Below are positions 34,164 to 43,351 of a stretch of DNA of 64,000 bases, one piece after another (the first letter of the stretch is position 1; every line of letters begins with the position of its first letter). The stretch covers positions 2,046,001 to 2,110,000 of the forward strand of contig NZ_SUNB01000001.1 of the NCBI RefSeq assembly GCF_007570825.1, read 5' to 3'. The position numbers were made by a program, and so were the translations under genes. The notes beneath the pieces were generated by a model, which was not told the DNA's origin, made no database searches, and was given only the letters and a program-made list of their open reading frames with translations. The DNA comes from Pleionea sediminis (lineage in GTDB: Bacteria; Pseudomonadota; Gammaproteobacteria; Enterobacterales; Kangiellaceae).

Positions 34164-35425
34164 CCTTGCGGTATTTTTTGATTGGTTTAATTAGTCCGCT
34201 ACTATTTTCCGCAGACTCAACCTACGACGACCCGTTTTCTGATATAACTATCGAGTCACCAGAATCGCAAGCTTTTGAGTGGAACGCCGATTGGTACTCC
34301 TATTATCAAGAGAATGAGCTTGATCAGAGTCAGCTTACCAACTTAATAGATTTTACCGAACAGCGACAGATTCAAGGGCTGCAACTTAATTTAGATTTTG
34401 CGATTAATGATAATTTTCGCGTCTATTCTTCAGGCTTCTATGAAGCCTATGAAGATGATGATGCTCCGACTGAAAGTCGCTCTGAAACTTTGGAGTCATT
34501 TGTAGAGTATTCATCGGCAAAGAAAATTTGGAATGTTGCAGCGGGACGCAAGAAAATACAATGGAGTGAAGGATTCAATTGGACTCCGGCGAATCTTTTT
34601 CAGCCCTATTTCGATCGACCTAATTACGATCGTGATGACCGTGAACAACTAAAAGGTTGGGATTTGCTTGAAATTAATCGACGATTCGCAGATTCCAGTT
34701 GGACTTTAGTTGCAGCTGATAAAATTGAGCATTCATTAGATCCATTGTTAATTGATCGATATCAATACGCGTTGAAATATTCAATAGCAAGCCCGGCCGA
34801 TATCTCATTGATTATTTATAAGGTTGAAAGCCTTGAAGCGAGTGTTGCATTAACATGGAGCCAACTATTAACTGACACTATTACATTTAAAGCCGATGTT
34901 TCCCATATGAAACGACGAGAATTTCCACTTTCTTTGGATAACTGGTTTTTCGAAGATGAGGGATATTTAAAATCGGTGATTGGATTTAGTTACGCTTTCC
35001 CCGGTTGGGATTTATCATTTGAGTATTTGTACAACGAACATGGCTATGAAGAAAATGAATGGGACTCGCTGATTACTGAATTGGACAGCGCGAATCTCGA
35101 TATTGTGAACGGTACCAATCCTGCCAATGGCTTTGAACAAATCGGCCGAATGTTGTCACTTATGGGCTTGGGTCAATTAAGGCAAAACTACGCTCACTTC
35201 GCGTTATCAAACTCAAAAGTTGACCAGCTTTTACAATATCGTCTAAGTACACAATCAAACCTGGACGATGAGAGTTATTTCCTTCGTGCCGAATTTATGC
35301 AAAACTGGACCTCCCATTTTTCGAGTCGCCTCGAGTGGCAAAAATTTAGCGGATGTTCTGAGTGCGAATTTGGCTTAGTTCCAGATACTGAAGTATTAAG
35401 AGTCAGCTTTTATTATTTGTTTTAG
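34160..35425 (+). CDS. Outer-membrane beta-barrel protein of the export module
   Basis: A 421-residue exported protein (signal about 1-18, ending FSA) with many alternating amphipathic strands (WNVAAGRKKIQWSEG, DISLIIYKVESLEASVAL, FRVYSSGFYEAYED) and an aromatic C-terminus, VSFYYLF, typical of a BAM-inserted barrel. It resembles the DUF1302-like or alginate-porin-type barrels that occur with LolA-like and MMPL/ABC genes. It is the last gene of the overlapping series and would give the locus an outer-membrane component, completing an inner membrane-periplasm-outer membrane route. Confidence 0.82.
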   Translation: MTLRYFLIGLISPLLFSADSTYDDPFSDITIESPESQAFEWNADWYSYYQENELDQSQLTNLIDFTEQRQIQGLQLNLDFAINDNFRVYSSGFYEAYEDDDAPTESRSETLESFVEYSSAKKIWNVAAGRKKIQWSEGFNWTPANLFQPYFDRPNYDRDDREQLKGWDLLEINRRFADSSWTLVAADKIEHSLDPLLIDRYQYALKYSIASPADISLIIYKVESLEASVALTWSQLLTDTITFKADVSHMKRREFPLSLDNWFFEDEGYLKSVIGFSYAFPGWDLSFEYLYNEHGYEENEWDSLITELDSANLDIVNGTNPANGFEQIGRMLSLMGLGQLRQNYAHFALSNSKVDQLLQYRLSTQSNLDDESYFLRAEFMQNWTSHFSSRLEWQKFSGCSECEFGLVPDTEVLRVSFYYLF

Positions 35426-35443
35426 ATAACAACTTATATAATT

Positions 35444-36352
35444 ATGTATTTTATAACATCATATTGGTCTCGCTGGCTGTTTTTTGTATCGAGTCTCTCG
35501 TTACTGTATGTTATTTGCATTTTTTTAAACGATACTCCACAACTTTTTGAGCATCGTCTGGGTGCTTTTGGACATTTCTTTTTTATTGGTTTACTAGCCG
35601 CGATTATAGCTAATTCAACTGGCGCTGGCGGTGGTATTATTTTTCTACCGGCATTTACAATGCTGGGAATCTCAACTGAGACGGCTTTATCGACCAGTTT
35701 CGCGATTCAATGTTTTGGTATGACATCAGGCGCTTTAGCCTGGTTAAGCTTTCGACAGCGAGAGCGAAACTTAGGACATTATGAGTGGCATGGCTTTACT
35801 CATTTACTGACTTTGAGTGTTGTCGGGTCTCTTATTGGGCTATTGCTTGCGCAGTATGTTTTGCCGCCTTTAAAATTTGATGTGCATTCTTTATTTTCTT
35901 TTTTTTCGATATTTGTTGGACTTTATATTGTTCTGGCTCCTTTCTTATTTAAAGCAGTTCCCGAAGAGCGGAGCGTAAGCCTTTCTTATATTGAACAATT
36001 GTTTTTACTTTTTGTGGCGATAATTGGTGGTATGGTCACCGCTTGGCTTTCTGTTGGTGTGGGGGAATTAGTCGCCATTGCACTATTGGCCATGAAGTTT
36101 CGAGTCCAGCAAGCGGTCGCTGTTGCGGTTTGTGTTTCTTCGATTTCTGTCATTGTTGGTGTAATGAAATATGTGGGGCAGGGAATAATTAGTACCGACA
36201 TATTATTGTTTGCTGCTCCAGCGGCTATGATTGGCGGTGCTGTTGCTCGAGTTATCGCTACATGGTTGGGCGCGATAAAACTAAAAACGATGATGGGTAT
36301 TTGGATTACATTAAGTGGCGTGCTTTATCTTCAGTTTGGTGTAAGCGCATAA
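35444..36352 (+). CDS. TSUP-family (TauE/SafE) membrane permease
   Basis: A 302-residue membrane protein with about eight to nine hydrophobic helices. The family motif NSTGAGGGIIFLPAF lies near residues 58-72 and a second half-repeat GMVTAWLSVGVGELVAIALL near 190-210, matching the two-repeat TauE/SafE architecture. Members export or import sulfite, sulfonates or organic acids. It starts 18 bp after the barrel stop, so it may be the last gene of the operon, but its relation to the biosynthetic product is not clear. Confidence 0.88.
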   Translation: MYFITSYWSRWLFFVSSLSLLYVICIFLNDTPQLFEHRLGAFGHFFFIGLLAAIIANSTGAGGGIIFLPAFTMLGISTETALSTSFAIQCFGMTSGALAWLSFRQRERNLGHYEWHGFTHLLTLSVVGSLIGLLLAQYVLPPLKFDVHSLFSFFSIFVGLYIVLAPFLFKAVPEERSVSLSYIEQLFLLFVAIIGGMVTAWLSVGVGELVAIALLAMKFRVQQAVAVAVCVSSISVIVGVMKYVGQGIISTDILLFAAPAAMIGGAVARVIATWLGAIKLKTMMGIWITLSGVLYLQFGVSA

Positions 36353-36450
36353 CTATTTCGTTGCAGAGCTACCAGTCAGGCATTTTTATAGCTGGTTCAT
36401 TTGTTCGCAAATTTGTTATTATTTGAGTTTAATATTATTAAATACTGGTT

Positions 36451-36741
36451 ATGTCTGTTATGGTCAAAACGAAACGCAGTAAAATTCATGGTCGCGGCTT
36501 GTTCGCCGACCAACCTATTAGAAAAGGTACCTTAATTGGTCATTTAGAAACAAAGCCGGTTGAGAAAGATGGCGCTTATGTTCTTTGGTTGTCAGAAACT
36601 GAAGCTGTGCGAGTTTTAAACCAATTCCGTTTTATCAATCATTCATCTCGTCCAAATGTTGCTTACTACGATGATCTTACTGTCGTTGCACTAAAAGACA
36701 TCAAGGAAGGTGACGAATTGGTGCATAACTATAACAGTTAG
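36451..36741 (+). CDS. Minimal SET-domain protein
   Basis: A 96-residue protein with the SET-domain signature elements: KIHGRGLFADQPIRKGTLIG at the start, FINHSSRPNVAYYDD (the NHSxxPN pseudoknot strand) and DIKEGDELVHNYNS (the GEEL-x-Y-x-Y strand). It is much shorter than typical SET methyltransferases because the insert between the halves is nearly absent. It may still bind S-adenosylmethionine and methylate protein lysines, or be a reduced form. It appears monocistronic. Confidence 0.85.
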   Translation: MSVMVKTKRSKIHGRGLFADQPIRKGTLIGHLETKPVEKDGAYVLWLSETEAVRVLNQFRFINHSSRPNVAYYDDLTVVALKDIKEGDELVHNYNS

Positions 36742-36911
36742 ATAGAGCCGAGATTGCATTTTCCAATTTAATTATAAAAATTAGGGTTAAGATTCAAAAT
36801 TTACTAAAAATATTGCGTTGTAACATCCCTGATATATTGGAGTGCTACCTTTATCAATGTAGAATGCGCAAGCAATTCCCGTGATAACGAAAACGATAAA
36901 GGAAACGCACA

Positions 36912-38384
36912 ATGAAAAACGCTCTGTTTTTTCTTTTGATATCTTCTTTTCTTTCGATTTCTTCTCAAGCTCTTGAGTTATCGGAAGGCGTTGAAGTCTC
37001 TTCTATTGGTGCCTCACAAGGTTCACAACTGAATTATGAACTGCATGTTCCAGATGGTGCCACAAATATTAAAATAGAAATGTGGGGCGGAACTGGCGAC
37101 GCCGATTTGTATGTGAGGGCCGGGGCGGTGCCGACATCATCGAGATACGATTGCCGCCCTTATCGAACTGGTAATACCGAAAACTGTTTCTTCTCCTCTC
37201 CTTCCTCCTCCATTTATTACATTCAACTTCGAGCTTACAGCACTTTTTCCAACGTCTCCCTTCTTGCTACTTACGATGAGTCACAAACTGATATGGATGT
37301 TCTTGACGATGGCCAAACTTTATTTGGTCTTGCAGCTGGGCAAGGATCTTCCAGATATTTTGAAATCAATGTACCGTCAGGTAGTACTCAGCTTACCGTT
37401 GCAATGAGTGGTGGCACTGGTGATGCTGACCTGTATGTGAGAGCGGACGCGCAACCAACACAATCCAGTTATGATTGCCGACCATATATTGGTGGTAATG
37501 ATGAACTGTGCACTCTGAATAACCTACAAGCCGGTAACTACTATGTTTTGATTTACGGATATTCGAGTTACAGTAATGTGAGTTTGTCGGCCAATATTGA
37601 GGGTGGAAATGGCGATGATGGCTCCGGAGACGACGGACCTGGAGATGGAACTGATGGTGCAACCTGGGACGGTTTTGAAAATTATTATAGCGATGCCATT
37701 GGCAAAACAGGGCAAAACTTGCTTGCTGCATTAAATGAAGCTGCGGCGCGTAACCATTCTCGCATGTCTTATTCTCAAGTTTGGACGGCACTAAAATATA
37801 CCGATGAAGATCCAAATAACAGTAACAACGTTATTTTAATTTATACTGGACGTTCGCAATCAAAATCTTTTACTTCCAGCGGCAATAATGATCCAGACGC
37901 CTGGAACCGTGAGCACAGTTGGCCTAAGAGTCATGGTTTTCCAAGTTCTGGACAGTGGGCCTATACCGATATCCACCATCTAAGACCTTCCGATGCATCT
38001 GTCAATTCGACTCGGGGTAATAAGGATTTCGACAATGGTGGCAGCCAAATAAGTGAAGCGCCAGGTAATTATACCGACAGTGATAGTATTCAACCGCGTG
38101 ATGACATTAAAGGCGATATGGCGAGAATGATGTTTTATATGGATATTCGCTACAATGGCAACGATTCGACTGGCGTACCTGATTTGAAATTGGTTAACTA
38201 TACCAATTCGAGTGGCGCAACTTTGGGCAAGTTATGTACGTTACTGGCTTGGCATAATCAAGATCCCGTAAGTAATGCAGAGATTGCACGGCACGCTAGG
38301 ATTGTTGAGCAACAAGGAAATCGCAATCCATTTGTTGATTACCCGACCTGGGCCAACCAAATTTGGGAAAGTGAATGTAACTAG
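36912..38384 (+). CDS. Secreted endonuclease I with two PPC domains
   Basis: A 490-residue secreted nuclease. A signal peptide (about 1-21) is followed by two bacterial pre-peptidase C-terminal (PPC) beta-sandwiches, each with GGTGDADLYVRA and a CRPY motif (about 35-115 and 140-225), a Gly/Asp linker (about 228-252), then an EndA-type endonuclease I domain (PF04231). The nuclease active site is in NREHSWPKSHG and DIHHLRPSDASVNSTRGN, with the catalytic histidine in the first block. It should degrade extracellular DNA. A terminator follows the stop codon. Confidence 0.93.
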   Translation: MKNALFFLLISSFLSISSQALELSEGVEVSSIGASQGSQLNYELHVPDGATNIKIEMWGGTGDADLYVRAGAVPTSSRYDCRPYRTGNTENCFFSSPSSSIYYIQLRAYSTFSNVSLLATYDESQTDMDVLDDGQTLFGLAAGQGSSRYFEINVPSGSTQLTVAMSGGTGDADLYVRADAQPTQSSYDCRPYIGGNDELCTLNNLQAGNYYVLIYGYSSYSNVSLSANIEGGNGDDGSGDDGPGDGTDGATWDGFENYYSDAIGKTGQNLLAALNEAAARNHSRMSYSQVWTALKYTDEDPNNSNNVILIYTGRSQSKSFTSSGNNDPDAWNREHSWPKSHGFPSSGQWAYTDIHHLRPSDASVNSTRGNKDFDNGGSQISEAPGNYTDSDSIQPRDDIKGDMARMMFYMDIRYNGNDSTGVPDLKLVNYTNSSGATLGKLCTLLAWHNQDPVSNAEIARHARIVEQQGNRNPFVDYPTWANQIWESECN

Positions 38385-38409
38385 TAGCTATCGACTAGTG
38401 GTTGTTGTT

Positions 38410-38436
38410 AAAGGGTCGCATTCGTGACCCTTTTTT
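38410..38436 (+). terminator. Rho-independent terminator of the endonuclease gene
   Basis: AAAGGGTC pairs with GACCCTTT around an eight-base loop, ending in a run of six T residues, 26 bp after the endonuclease stop. It lies inside the region that an upstream TTG start of the next gene would translate, which supports the later ATG for that gene. Confidence 0.85.
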
Positions 38437-38521
38437 ATTATCTGTGAAGAATAGCAATTTTGGTCAAGCTTATTCAAAATGCAATGACTATCCTGTTTTT
38501 GCTAAGGAGGCAGTGGAGTCA

Positions 38522-39379
38522 ATGTCCAATTATCGTGATCGATTTGTTGATGTTATTCGTTTTATCGAAGATAACCTGGATGAAGAGATTAGTATCGAAT
38601 CATTATGTCGAGTGACAAACTTATCTAAATTTCACTTTCATCGTCAGTGTTCTGCTTTTTTGGGTATTACGGTAATGACGTTGGTGCGTTTGCTTCGGTT
38701 AAAAAGTGCGGCTTATCAGTTAGCTTATCGAGAAACATCTATTATCGATATTGCATTGAGTTGTGGTTACCAAACACACGAATCATTTTCTCGGGCTTTT
38801 AGAAGTTACTTTAATCAAAGTCCTTCTGAATTTAGGCAACACCCCGACTGGACTTCTTGGCAATCAAAATATGAGCCTGTTGTTAATTTAAGGGGAAGAG
38901 TTATGAGTGAAAATTTTACCGTCGACATTGTCGATTTTCCGGAACTGAATATTGCAGTGATGGAACATCGAGGCTCTCCTGTTTTATTAGGCGATACGAT
39001 AAGGAAATTTATTGAGTGGCGAAAATTAAACCGACTTCCGCCAGAGAAGAATAGAACCTTTAACTTAGTATATGACGACCCTAGAATTACGCCGCCTGAC
39101 GAATTTCGTTTCGATGTAGCTTGTGAAATAAAGGAACCACTTAAAAATAAGGGCAATGTATTGGTCACCAAGAGTATCCCTGCCGGGCAATGTGCCAGAA
39201 TTAGGCATATCGGAAGTGATGATACGATAGGCGCTGTTGTTAATTTTCTTTATTCAGATTGGATTGAAAACTCTGCATATGAACTGAGAGACTTTCCAGT
39301 CTTTTTCGAAAGAGTGAGTTTCTTTCCGGAAGTTTTGGAAAAAGATGCAGTAACTGACGTATTTCTACCAATTCAATAA
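38522..39379 (+). CDS. AraC-family regulator with GyrI-like effector domain
   Basis: A 285-residue transcription regulator. The ATG at 38522 is preferred over an upstream TTG because AAGGAGG (38504-38510) precedes it, the protein then starts at the HTH, and a terminator lies further upstream. Residues about 1-105 contain the two AraC helix-turn-helix units (ISIESLCRVTNLSKFHFHRQ and SIIDIALSCGYQTHESFSRAF). The rest (about 125-285) is a GyrI-like/SOUL-type small-molecule-binding domain (NIAVMEHRGSP, then LVYDDP and GQCARIRHIG), as in Rob/SoxS-related regulators that sense drugs. Targets unknown. Confidence 0.92.
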   Translation: MSNYRDRFVDVIRFIEDNLDEEISIESLCRVTNLSKFHFHRQCSAFLGITVMTLVRLLRLKSAAYQLAYRETSIIDIALSCGYQTHESFSRAFRSYFNQSPSEFRQHPDWTSWQSKYEPVVNLRGRVMSENFTVDIVDFPELNIAVMEHRGSPVLLGDTIRKFIEWRKLNRLPPEKNRTFNLVYDDPRITPPDEFRFDVACEIKEPLKNKGNVLVTKSIPAGQCARIRHIGSDDTIGAVVNFLYSDWIENSAYELRDFPVFFERVSFFPEVLEKDAVTDVFLPIQ

Positions 39380-39402
39380 ATTGTTACTGTAATCTTGTTT
39401 GC

Positions 39403-39436
39403 TTTAAGCTCCATCTTTATCAAGATGGAGCTTAAA
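39403..39436. terminator. Perfect 15-bp hairpin between convergent genes
   Basis: TTTAAGCTCCATCTT and AAGATGGAGCTTAAA are perfect complements around TATC. It lies between the AraC/GyrI gene (plus) and the small secreted gene (minus), so it probably works in both directions; adjoining A/T residues at the stem base can serve as a U-tract on either strand. Confidence 0.75.
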
Positions 39437-39460
39437 AATGGAAGTTAATGAGATTTCTGC

Positions 39461-39823
39461 CTAGTCTGATTTGCTGCATTTTAAGTCGCTAGAAAAACAG
39501 ACTCCGCCATTTTTTGTACAACTTTGCAGCGTTTTTCCTTTAGCCTCGGCTTCTGAACTTCCTGTTCCATAAATTCCACCTGCTCGCATATCATTCATAT
39601 AACATGCCCATTGTTTCTTATGTCCTCTATCGTGTCTCGGTTTATGTTCCACCATATCCATCAAATTTAAGATAAGTCCTTCTAAACGTCGGACATCGGC
39701 CCGTAGTTCTTTAATTTCCTTTTTTAAATAACGGTTTTCTCTTTTTGTGCTCTCATAATCTGAGTGAGATGATGCTGTTATGGCGGTAAAAGCCAAGATA
39801 AGAATAAAAAGTATGTTTTTCAT
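39461..39823 (-). CDS. Small secreted coiled-coil protein with cysteine-rich C-terminus
   Basis: A 120-residue exported protein (signal about 1-18). Residues about 25-60 are a charged heptad-like coiled coil (RENRYLKKEIKELRADVRRL). The C-terminal 50 residues contain four cysteines with WACYMND, a GTGSSEAEAKGKTL block and KNGGVCFSSDLKC, a pattern like small disulfide domains of the DUF4189-like type. Function unknown. It reads as a monocistronic gene with a hairpin terminator after it. Confidence 0.72.
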   Translation of the reverse strand: MKNILFILILAFTAITASSHSDYESTKRENRYLKKEIKELRADVRRLEGLILNLMDMVEHKPRHDRGHKKQWACYMNDMRAGGIYGTGSSEAEAKGKTLQSCTKNGGVCFSSDLKCSKSD

Positions 39824-40121
39824 TGTCTCGTCCCATTAATAAGTAGTGATAGTGATTATGTACTCCCTTAGCTGAATTCTATCTTAACCGAGTAAGGTCA
39901 CTCAAAAGATATTATTTAACGAGCTTTAACTCTCGCTCGTAGTATTATTAATCAAATTGCTTTCAGTATAGTTGAGAAAAATCAAGATTAATTCGCACAC
40001 AGAAACTAATCTGTTGACCGAGTTCTAAATGCGTTAAATGATCGTTGGAGATCAGTTACTGGAAGGTTTTTAAATAAAAATATTAGAATAGGAAAGCTTG
40101 AGAGTGTAAACGAGAATTTTA

Positions 40122-42122
40122 CTAATCACTTCTAAACTTGGAAACATTCGTGCGTAGCTCGCCACTTTTAGTGTGAATATTGCCAAGTATCTCCACTAAG
40201 TTTGATATTTCTACATTGGTTTGTTGTACATGTTCTTTTACTTTTGTTGTTGCACCAAGAATTCCAACGGTAGATTTACTCTGAATAACTGTTGAGTTAA
40301 CAATATTATTTGTCATATCTCCGATTTTACTGAAAATATTGACAAGTTCGTCGAGTAATTTTTTAGTTTGACTAACACTTTCAAGCATAGAGTCCGTTTG
40401 AGTCACCGTTTGATTCATTCGTTCAACAAAATTTTTATTCAATTCAGAATTTTCTTGAAGAATCGTATTCATGTTTTCCGTTGTATGATGGGTTTTTTTG
40501 CTTAATTGTCGTACTTCGTCAGCAACAACAGCAAAACCTCTCCCTGCATCTCCTGCTCTGGCTGCTTCAATTGCTGCATTGAGTGCCAGTAAATTCGTTT
40601 GTTCAGTAATATCATTAATACCCGATATCATCGATAGCATACTTTGTCCTTTCTCATCGAGTTCGATTAATCCTTTCTTTAAGTCGGAAATTGCAGCATA
40701 GACATTGTCTGAGTTATGGCTTAAGTTTTCCATCGATTGAATGGCTGAGTTTACCGAAGATTCGGCAGAGCGAAGCTGCTCGGCTGTAGATGATGCATGA
40801 GAAAAAACGTCTTGTGAATCGTTTGCTATTGCTTCCACCGATGACTCTGTTGAAATGGTTTGTTTTTCAGTATTATTTGAAATACTACTTAGTTCATCGA
40901 AAGTGCTTTTGCTTCTATTTACGAGTTCATCTAGCGCTGTTGATGAACGTTTAACGGAACTGACGATTTCGCTTATGGTCTCTAAAAACTGATTGAATTG
41001 CTGAGCTGTTCCGCCAATTTCATCTTTTGTATCTATAGGTAATCTAAAATTTAAATTGCAGTCGCCGCTATTAAGCTCTATAAGTGCTGAATAAAGATGT
41101 TTTGTTGGCACTACGATATATTTGGTGAGTAAGAAAATAGCAATAAGACTAAAGATTATGGAGAAGCATAAAATAATAATTAATCTCGTGGTTGCTTCGG
41201 AAAATGAGTTTTCTAGTTGTGTGAAATCTTCACTATTCTTTTTTTGTAAGTGCGATAATAACTTATCAAAAGATTCCCGTATGTTATCCACAGGCGGAGA
41301 AATATCCTCGCGATACATCACTGCGTCTTTTCGCCAAGTATCACTAAGATGTGTGTCTATAATTGATTGACTTATTTCTTTGTAGTTTTCGATTTCATCT
41401 TTGACGGCCTCTAAAAGGTCGAGTTGTTCGTAATCTAAATTTAGTGAGAGACTTTCTGACAGAGCTTGTGATGTTCCCGAATAATGGAGTTGCATTTTTT
41501 CTAGTGCATTTTGACTTCTTTGGGATAAAAACCGTGAAAAATATAGGTTTACCATCGCCCAGTTGTATCGAAGCTCTTGAAGTGATTGAACTGCTTTACT
41601 TGATATGTTTTCGTCGAATAGTAAGACATCACTGATATTTTGAAAAATAGTGAATGAAAGTGGTTCAAGTTCATTTAAGTTTTTAACTAAAGCAGGATAG
41701 TTCGATTTCCAGTCATCTACTAGTTTCCGAGCTCGCTCGTCGACATTACGAATTTTATTTAATTCCTCTTCAATATCATCTACGAGATCCGGCATGTCCG
41801 GGTCGTTACTGTAATTCCGTTTGATGTTGCTCAGACTATCAAACACGTCTTGCTTAGACTCTAATAGTTTGGTGTGTGAATCCTGTGTTTGAGATAAGCT
41901 ATAGAGAGCTAGCCGGCTAATAAATATATCAACACGGCTGTTGAGCTTGGTGTATGCCAGCATTTTGGGTTGACTGACGTGAACGACTTGGTGAAACTGT
42001 TGCCGGGCATTTGTAAATTGATCGTAACTAATAACTGATGACACAATCAATAAAACAAGTACAGGAACGAACAAAGCTAAAAGCTTTGTTCGAACTCCAA
42101 AATTAGAGAATGTACCTTTCAT
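40122..42122 (-). CDS. Methyl-accepting chemotaxis protein
   Basis: A 666-residue chemoreceptor. TM1 is near residues 14-34, a helical periplasmic sensor domain runs to about 305, TM2 is near 310-335 ([18 protein letters not shown]), then HAMP (about 335-390) and the cytoplasmic signalling domain with the hairpin tip ([20 protein letters not shown] and [17 protein letters not shown]). The sensor is a large four-helix-type domain. It begins 18 bp after the cytochrome P460 stop on the same strand, so it is probably cotranscribed with the redox module and could report on its substrate or product. Confidence 0.95.
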   Translation of the reverse strand: MKGTFSNFGVRTKLLALFVPVLVLLIVSSVISYDQFTNARQQFHQVVHVSQPKMLAYTKLNSRVDIFISRLALYSLSQTQDSHTKLLESKQDVFDSLSNIKRNYSNDPDMPDLVDDIEEELNKIRNVDERARKLVDDWKSNYPALVKNLNELEPLSFTIFQNISDVLLFDENISSKAVQSLQELRYNWAMVNLYFSRFLSQRSQNALEKMQLHYSGTSQALSESLSLNLDYEQLDLLEAVKDEIENYKEISQSIIDTHLSDTWRKDAVMYREDISPPVDNIRESFDKLLSHLQKKNSEDFTQLENSFSEATTRLIIILCFSIIFSLIAIFLLTKYIVVPTKHLYSALIELNSGDCNLNFRLPIDTKDEIGGTAQQFNQFLETISEIVSSVKRSSTALDELVNRSKSTFDELSSISNNTEKQTISTESSVEAIANDSQDVFSHASSTAEQLRSAESSVNSAIQSMENLSHNSDNVYAAISDLKKGLIELDEKGQSMLSMISGINDITEQTNLLALNAAIEAARAGDAGRGFAVVADEVRQLSKKTHHTTENMNTILQENSELNKNFVERMNQTVTQTDSMLESVSQTKKLLDELVNIFSKIGDMTNNIVNSTVIQSKSTVGILGATTKVKEHVQQTNVEISNLVEILGNIHTKSGELRTNVSKFRSD

Positions 42123-42140
42123 AATAAGTAAAGTACTGTG

Positions 42141-42740
42141 TTAATTAGAGTGATCTCCAGTTAGGTGAACGGAGTATATATAGTCTCTATCTTTTATACT
42201 CATGTGGCATGCAGCACAGCGCTGATTTATAGCTTCGTCTTCTGCTTTGCCTCTCATAATCACTTGGCCATCTTTTGTTGACTCGATATATTCCCAGTCA
42301 CCACCTTTCGGTGAGTAGCCTTTTTCATGCTTAACCATTATCGTTAAAGTCGTTGCTAGGTCAGGTCTTCCCTTATCTGAAGTGAAATTTTCTTTTAGTA
42401 CGACAGTGCCGACCGGATATTCTTGATATTGCGCTTCGTAATCGTCACCTTCGTCAAAAGCTTGCATCCACTTTATGTACTCATAAAAGTTTTTCTTATA
42501 GGTTTTACTCCCTTTATCAGTATAGACCACAATAAATTGATTCCAATGAAGACCAGAGAGTTCAAAGCCGGTCATTCTATTCCATTCTGTACGATAGCTC
42601 TCTGTAATGGCAGAGTTTTTCGGAGGTTTGAAAGGAGTTACAGAAAATGGATTAATAACTTGATCGGAACCAATGGAGGCGCTGGATGTCATTAATAAGA
42701 ATGTAGTCATACCAATGAATTTACCGAGAGATTTTTGCAC
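42141..42740 (-). CDS. Cytochrome P460-family c-type haem protein
   Basis: A 199-residue exported protein (signal about 1-24) with the C-terminal haem-binding motif CAACH (RCAACHMSIKDRDYIYS) and the cytochrome P460 order of blocks: TGFELSGLHWNQFIVVYTD, YPVGTVVLKENF, GDWEYIES and the haem site. Members oxidise hydroxylamine to NO or N2O, or bind NO as cytochrome c'-beta. Its start overlaps the end of the cupredoxin gene by 20 bp. The crosslinking lysine cannot be assigned by eye. Confidence 0.88.
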   Translation of the reverse strand: MQKSLGKFIGMTTFLLMTSSASIGSDQVINPFSVTPFKPPKNSAITESYRTEWNRMTGFELSGLHWNQFIVVYTDKGSKTYKKNFYEYIKWMQAFDEGDDYEAQYQEYPVGTVVLKENFTSDKGRPDLATTLTIMVKHEKGYSPKGGDWEYIESTKDGQVIMRGKAEDEAINQRCAACHMSIKDRDYIYSVHLTGDHSN

Positions 42741-43341
42741 TTCCAGCCTCCTTTCCTCGCTTAGTCAATGGTATCGTTTTAGATTCTCCTTTTTTGACTT
42801 CTACTTCTACGGGGTCGAAGTTGCCAAACATAAATCTAAATTGACTAGTGGAGTCATCGACATTATCAATTTCAGCTGCATACTCTGTCTTGTCGCGATC
42901 AAACTCAAATACTTTATAAGAGTCACTATTAATGTTTGCAATGTAGGCACGCATTCTAGGGTGAATTTTACAGCCTAGACGGACAAGAGTGTCTTTTTTC
43001 CAGTCAACATCTAGTTTATTTGTGGTACCTGTTGGCATAAGTCCAACATCAAATTCGACACCACTACTTCTATCATTGGCAAATATATTATGATCGACAT
43101 CGTCGGTATTTTTAAAGGTCAAAGAACCTTCATTATCGGTTACAACTATCGAAGACGTGAACTCTTTATTCTTTTGATCAAGAACGCCATTTTTCGCAGT
43201 TGGTTTGCTCCCCATAGCATAAAAAATACCTGCTGTAGGAGGGCGCTTGTCAAACTTTAATTCAACGTTCACTTTGCCTGCGAACAAAAGAGGTGAAAAC
43301 AATATGGATGGCAAAATGAAGTAGTAATTTATTTTATTCAT
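42721..43341 (-). CDS. Periplasmic cupredoxin-like (methylamine utilisation-type) protein
   Basis: A 206-residue exported protein (signal about 1-21, ending FAG). The copper-site residues of a plastocyanin-like fold are visible: DVDHNIFA gives the first histidine, and GCKIHPRMRAYI gives Cys, His and Met in type-1 order. The region after residue 140 is an extra beta domain. It would shuttle electrons between the MauG-like dihaem protein encoded upstream and cytochrome P460 encoded downstream. The gene lies 10 bp after the dihaem gene. Confidence 0.85.
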   Translation of the reverse strand: MNKINYYFILPSILFSPLLFAGKVNVELKFDKRPPTAGIFYAMGSKPTAKNGVLDQKNKEFTSSIVVTDNEGSLTFKNTDDVDHNIFANDRSSGVEFDVGLMPTGTTNKLDVDWKKDTLVRLGCKIHPRMRAYIANINSDSYKVFEFDRDKTEYAAEIDNVDDSTSQFRFMFGNFDPVEVEVKKGESKTIPLTKRGKEAGSAKISR

Positions 43342-43351
43342 TGATTAGCTC

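Noticed and set aside
17605..36352. Modular PKS or NRPS
   Set aside because: No multidomain synthase is present; the carrier protein and all enzymes are discrete.
37393..37815. 140-codon minus-strand open frame inside the endonuclease gene
   Set aside because: It is a shadow of a well-supported gene; His-rich low-quality composition and no start context.
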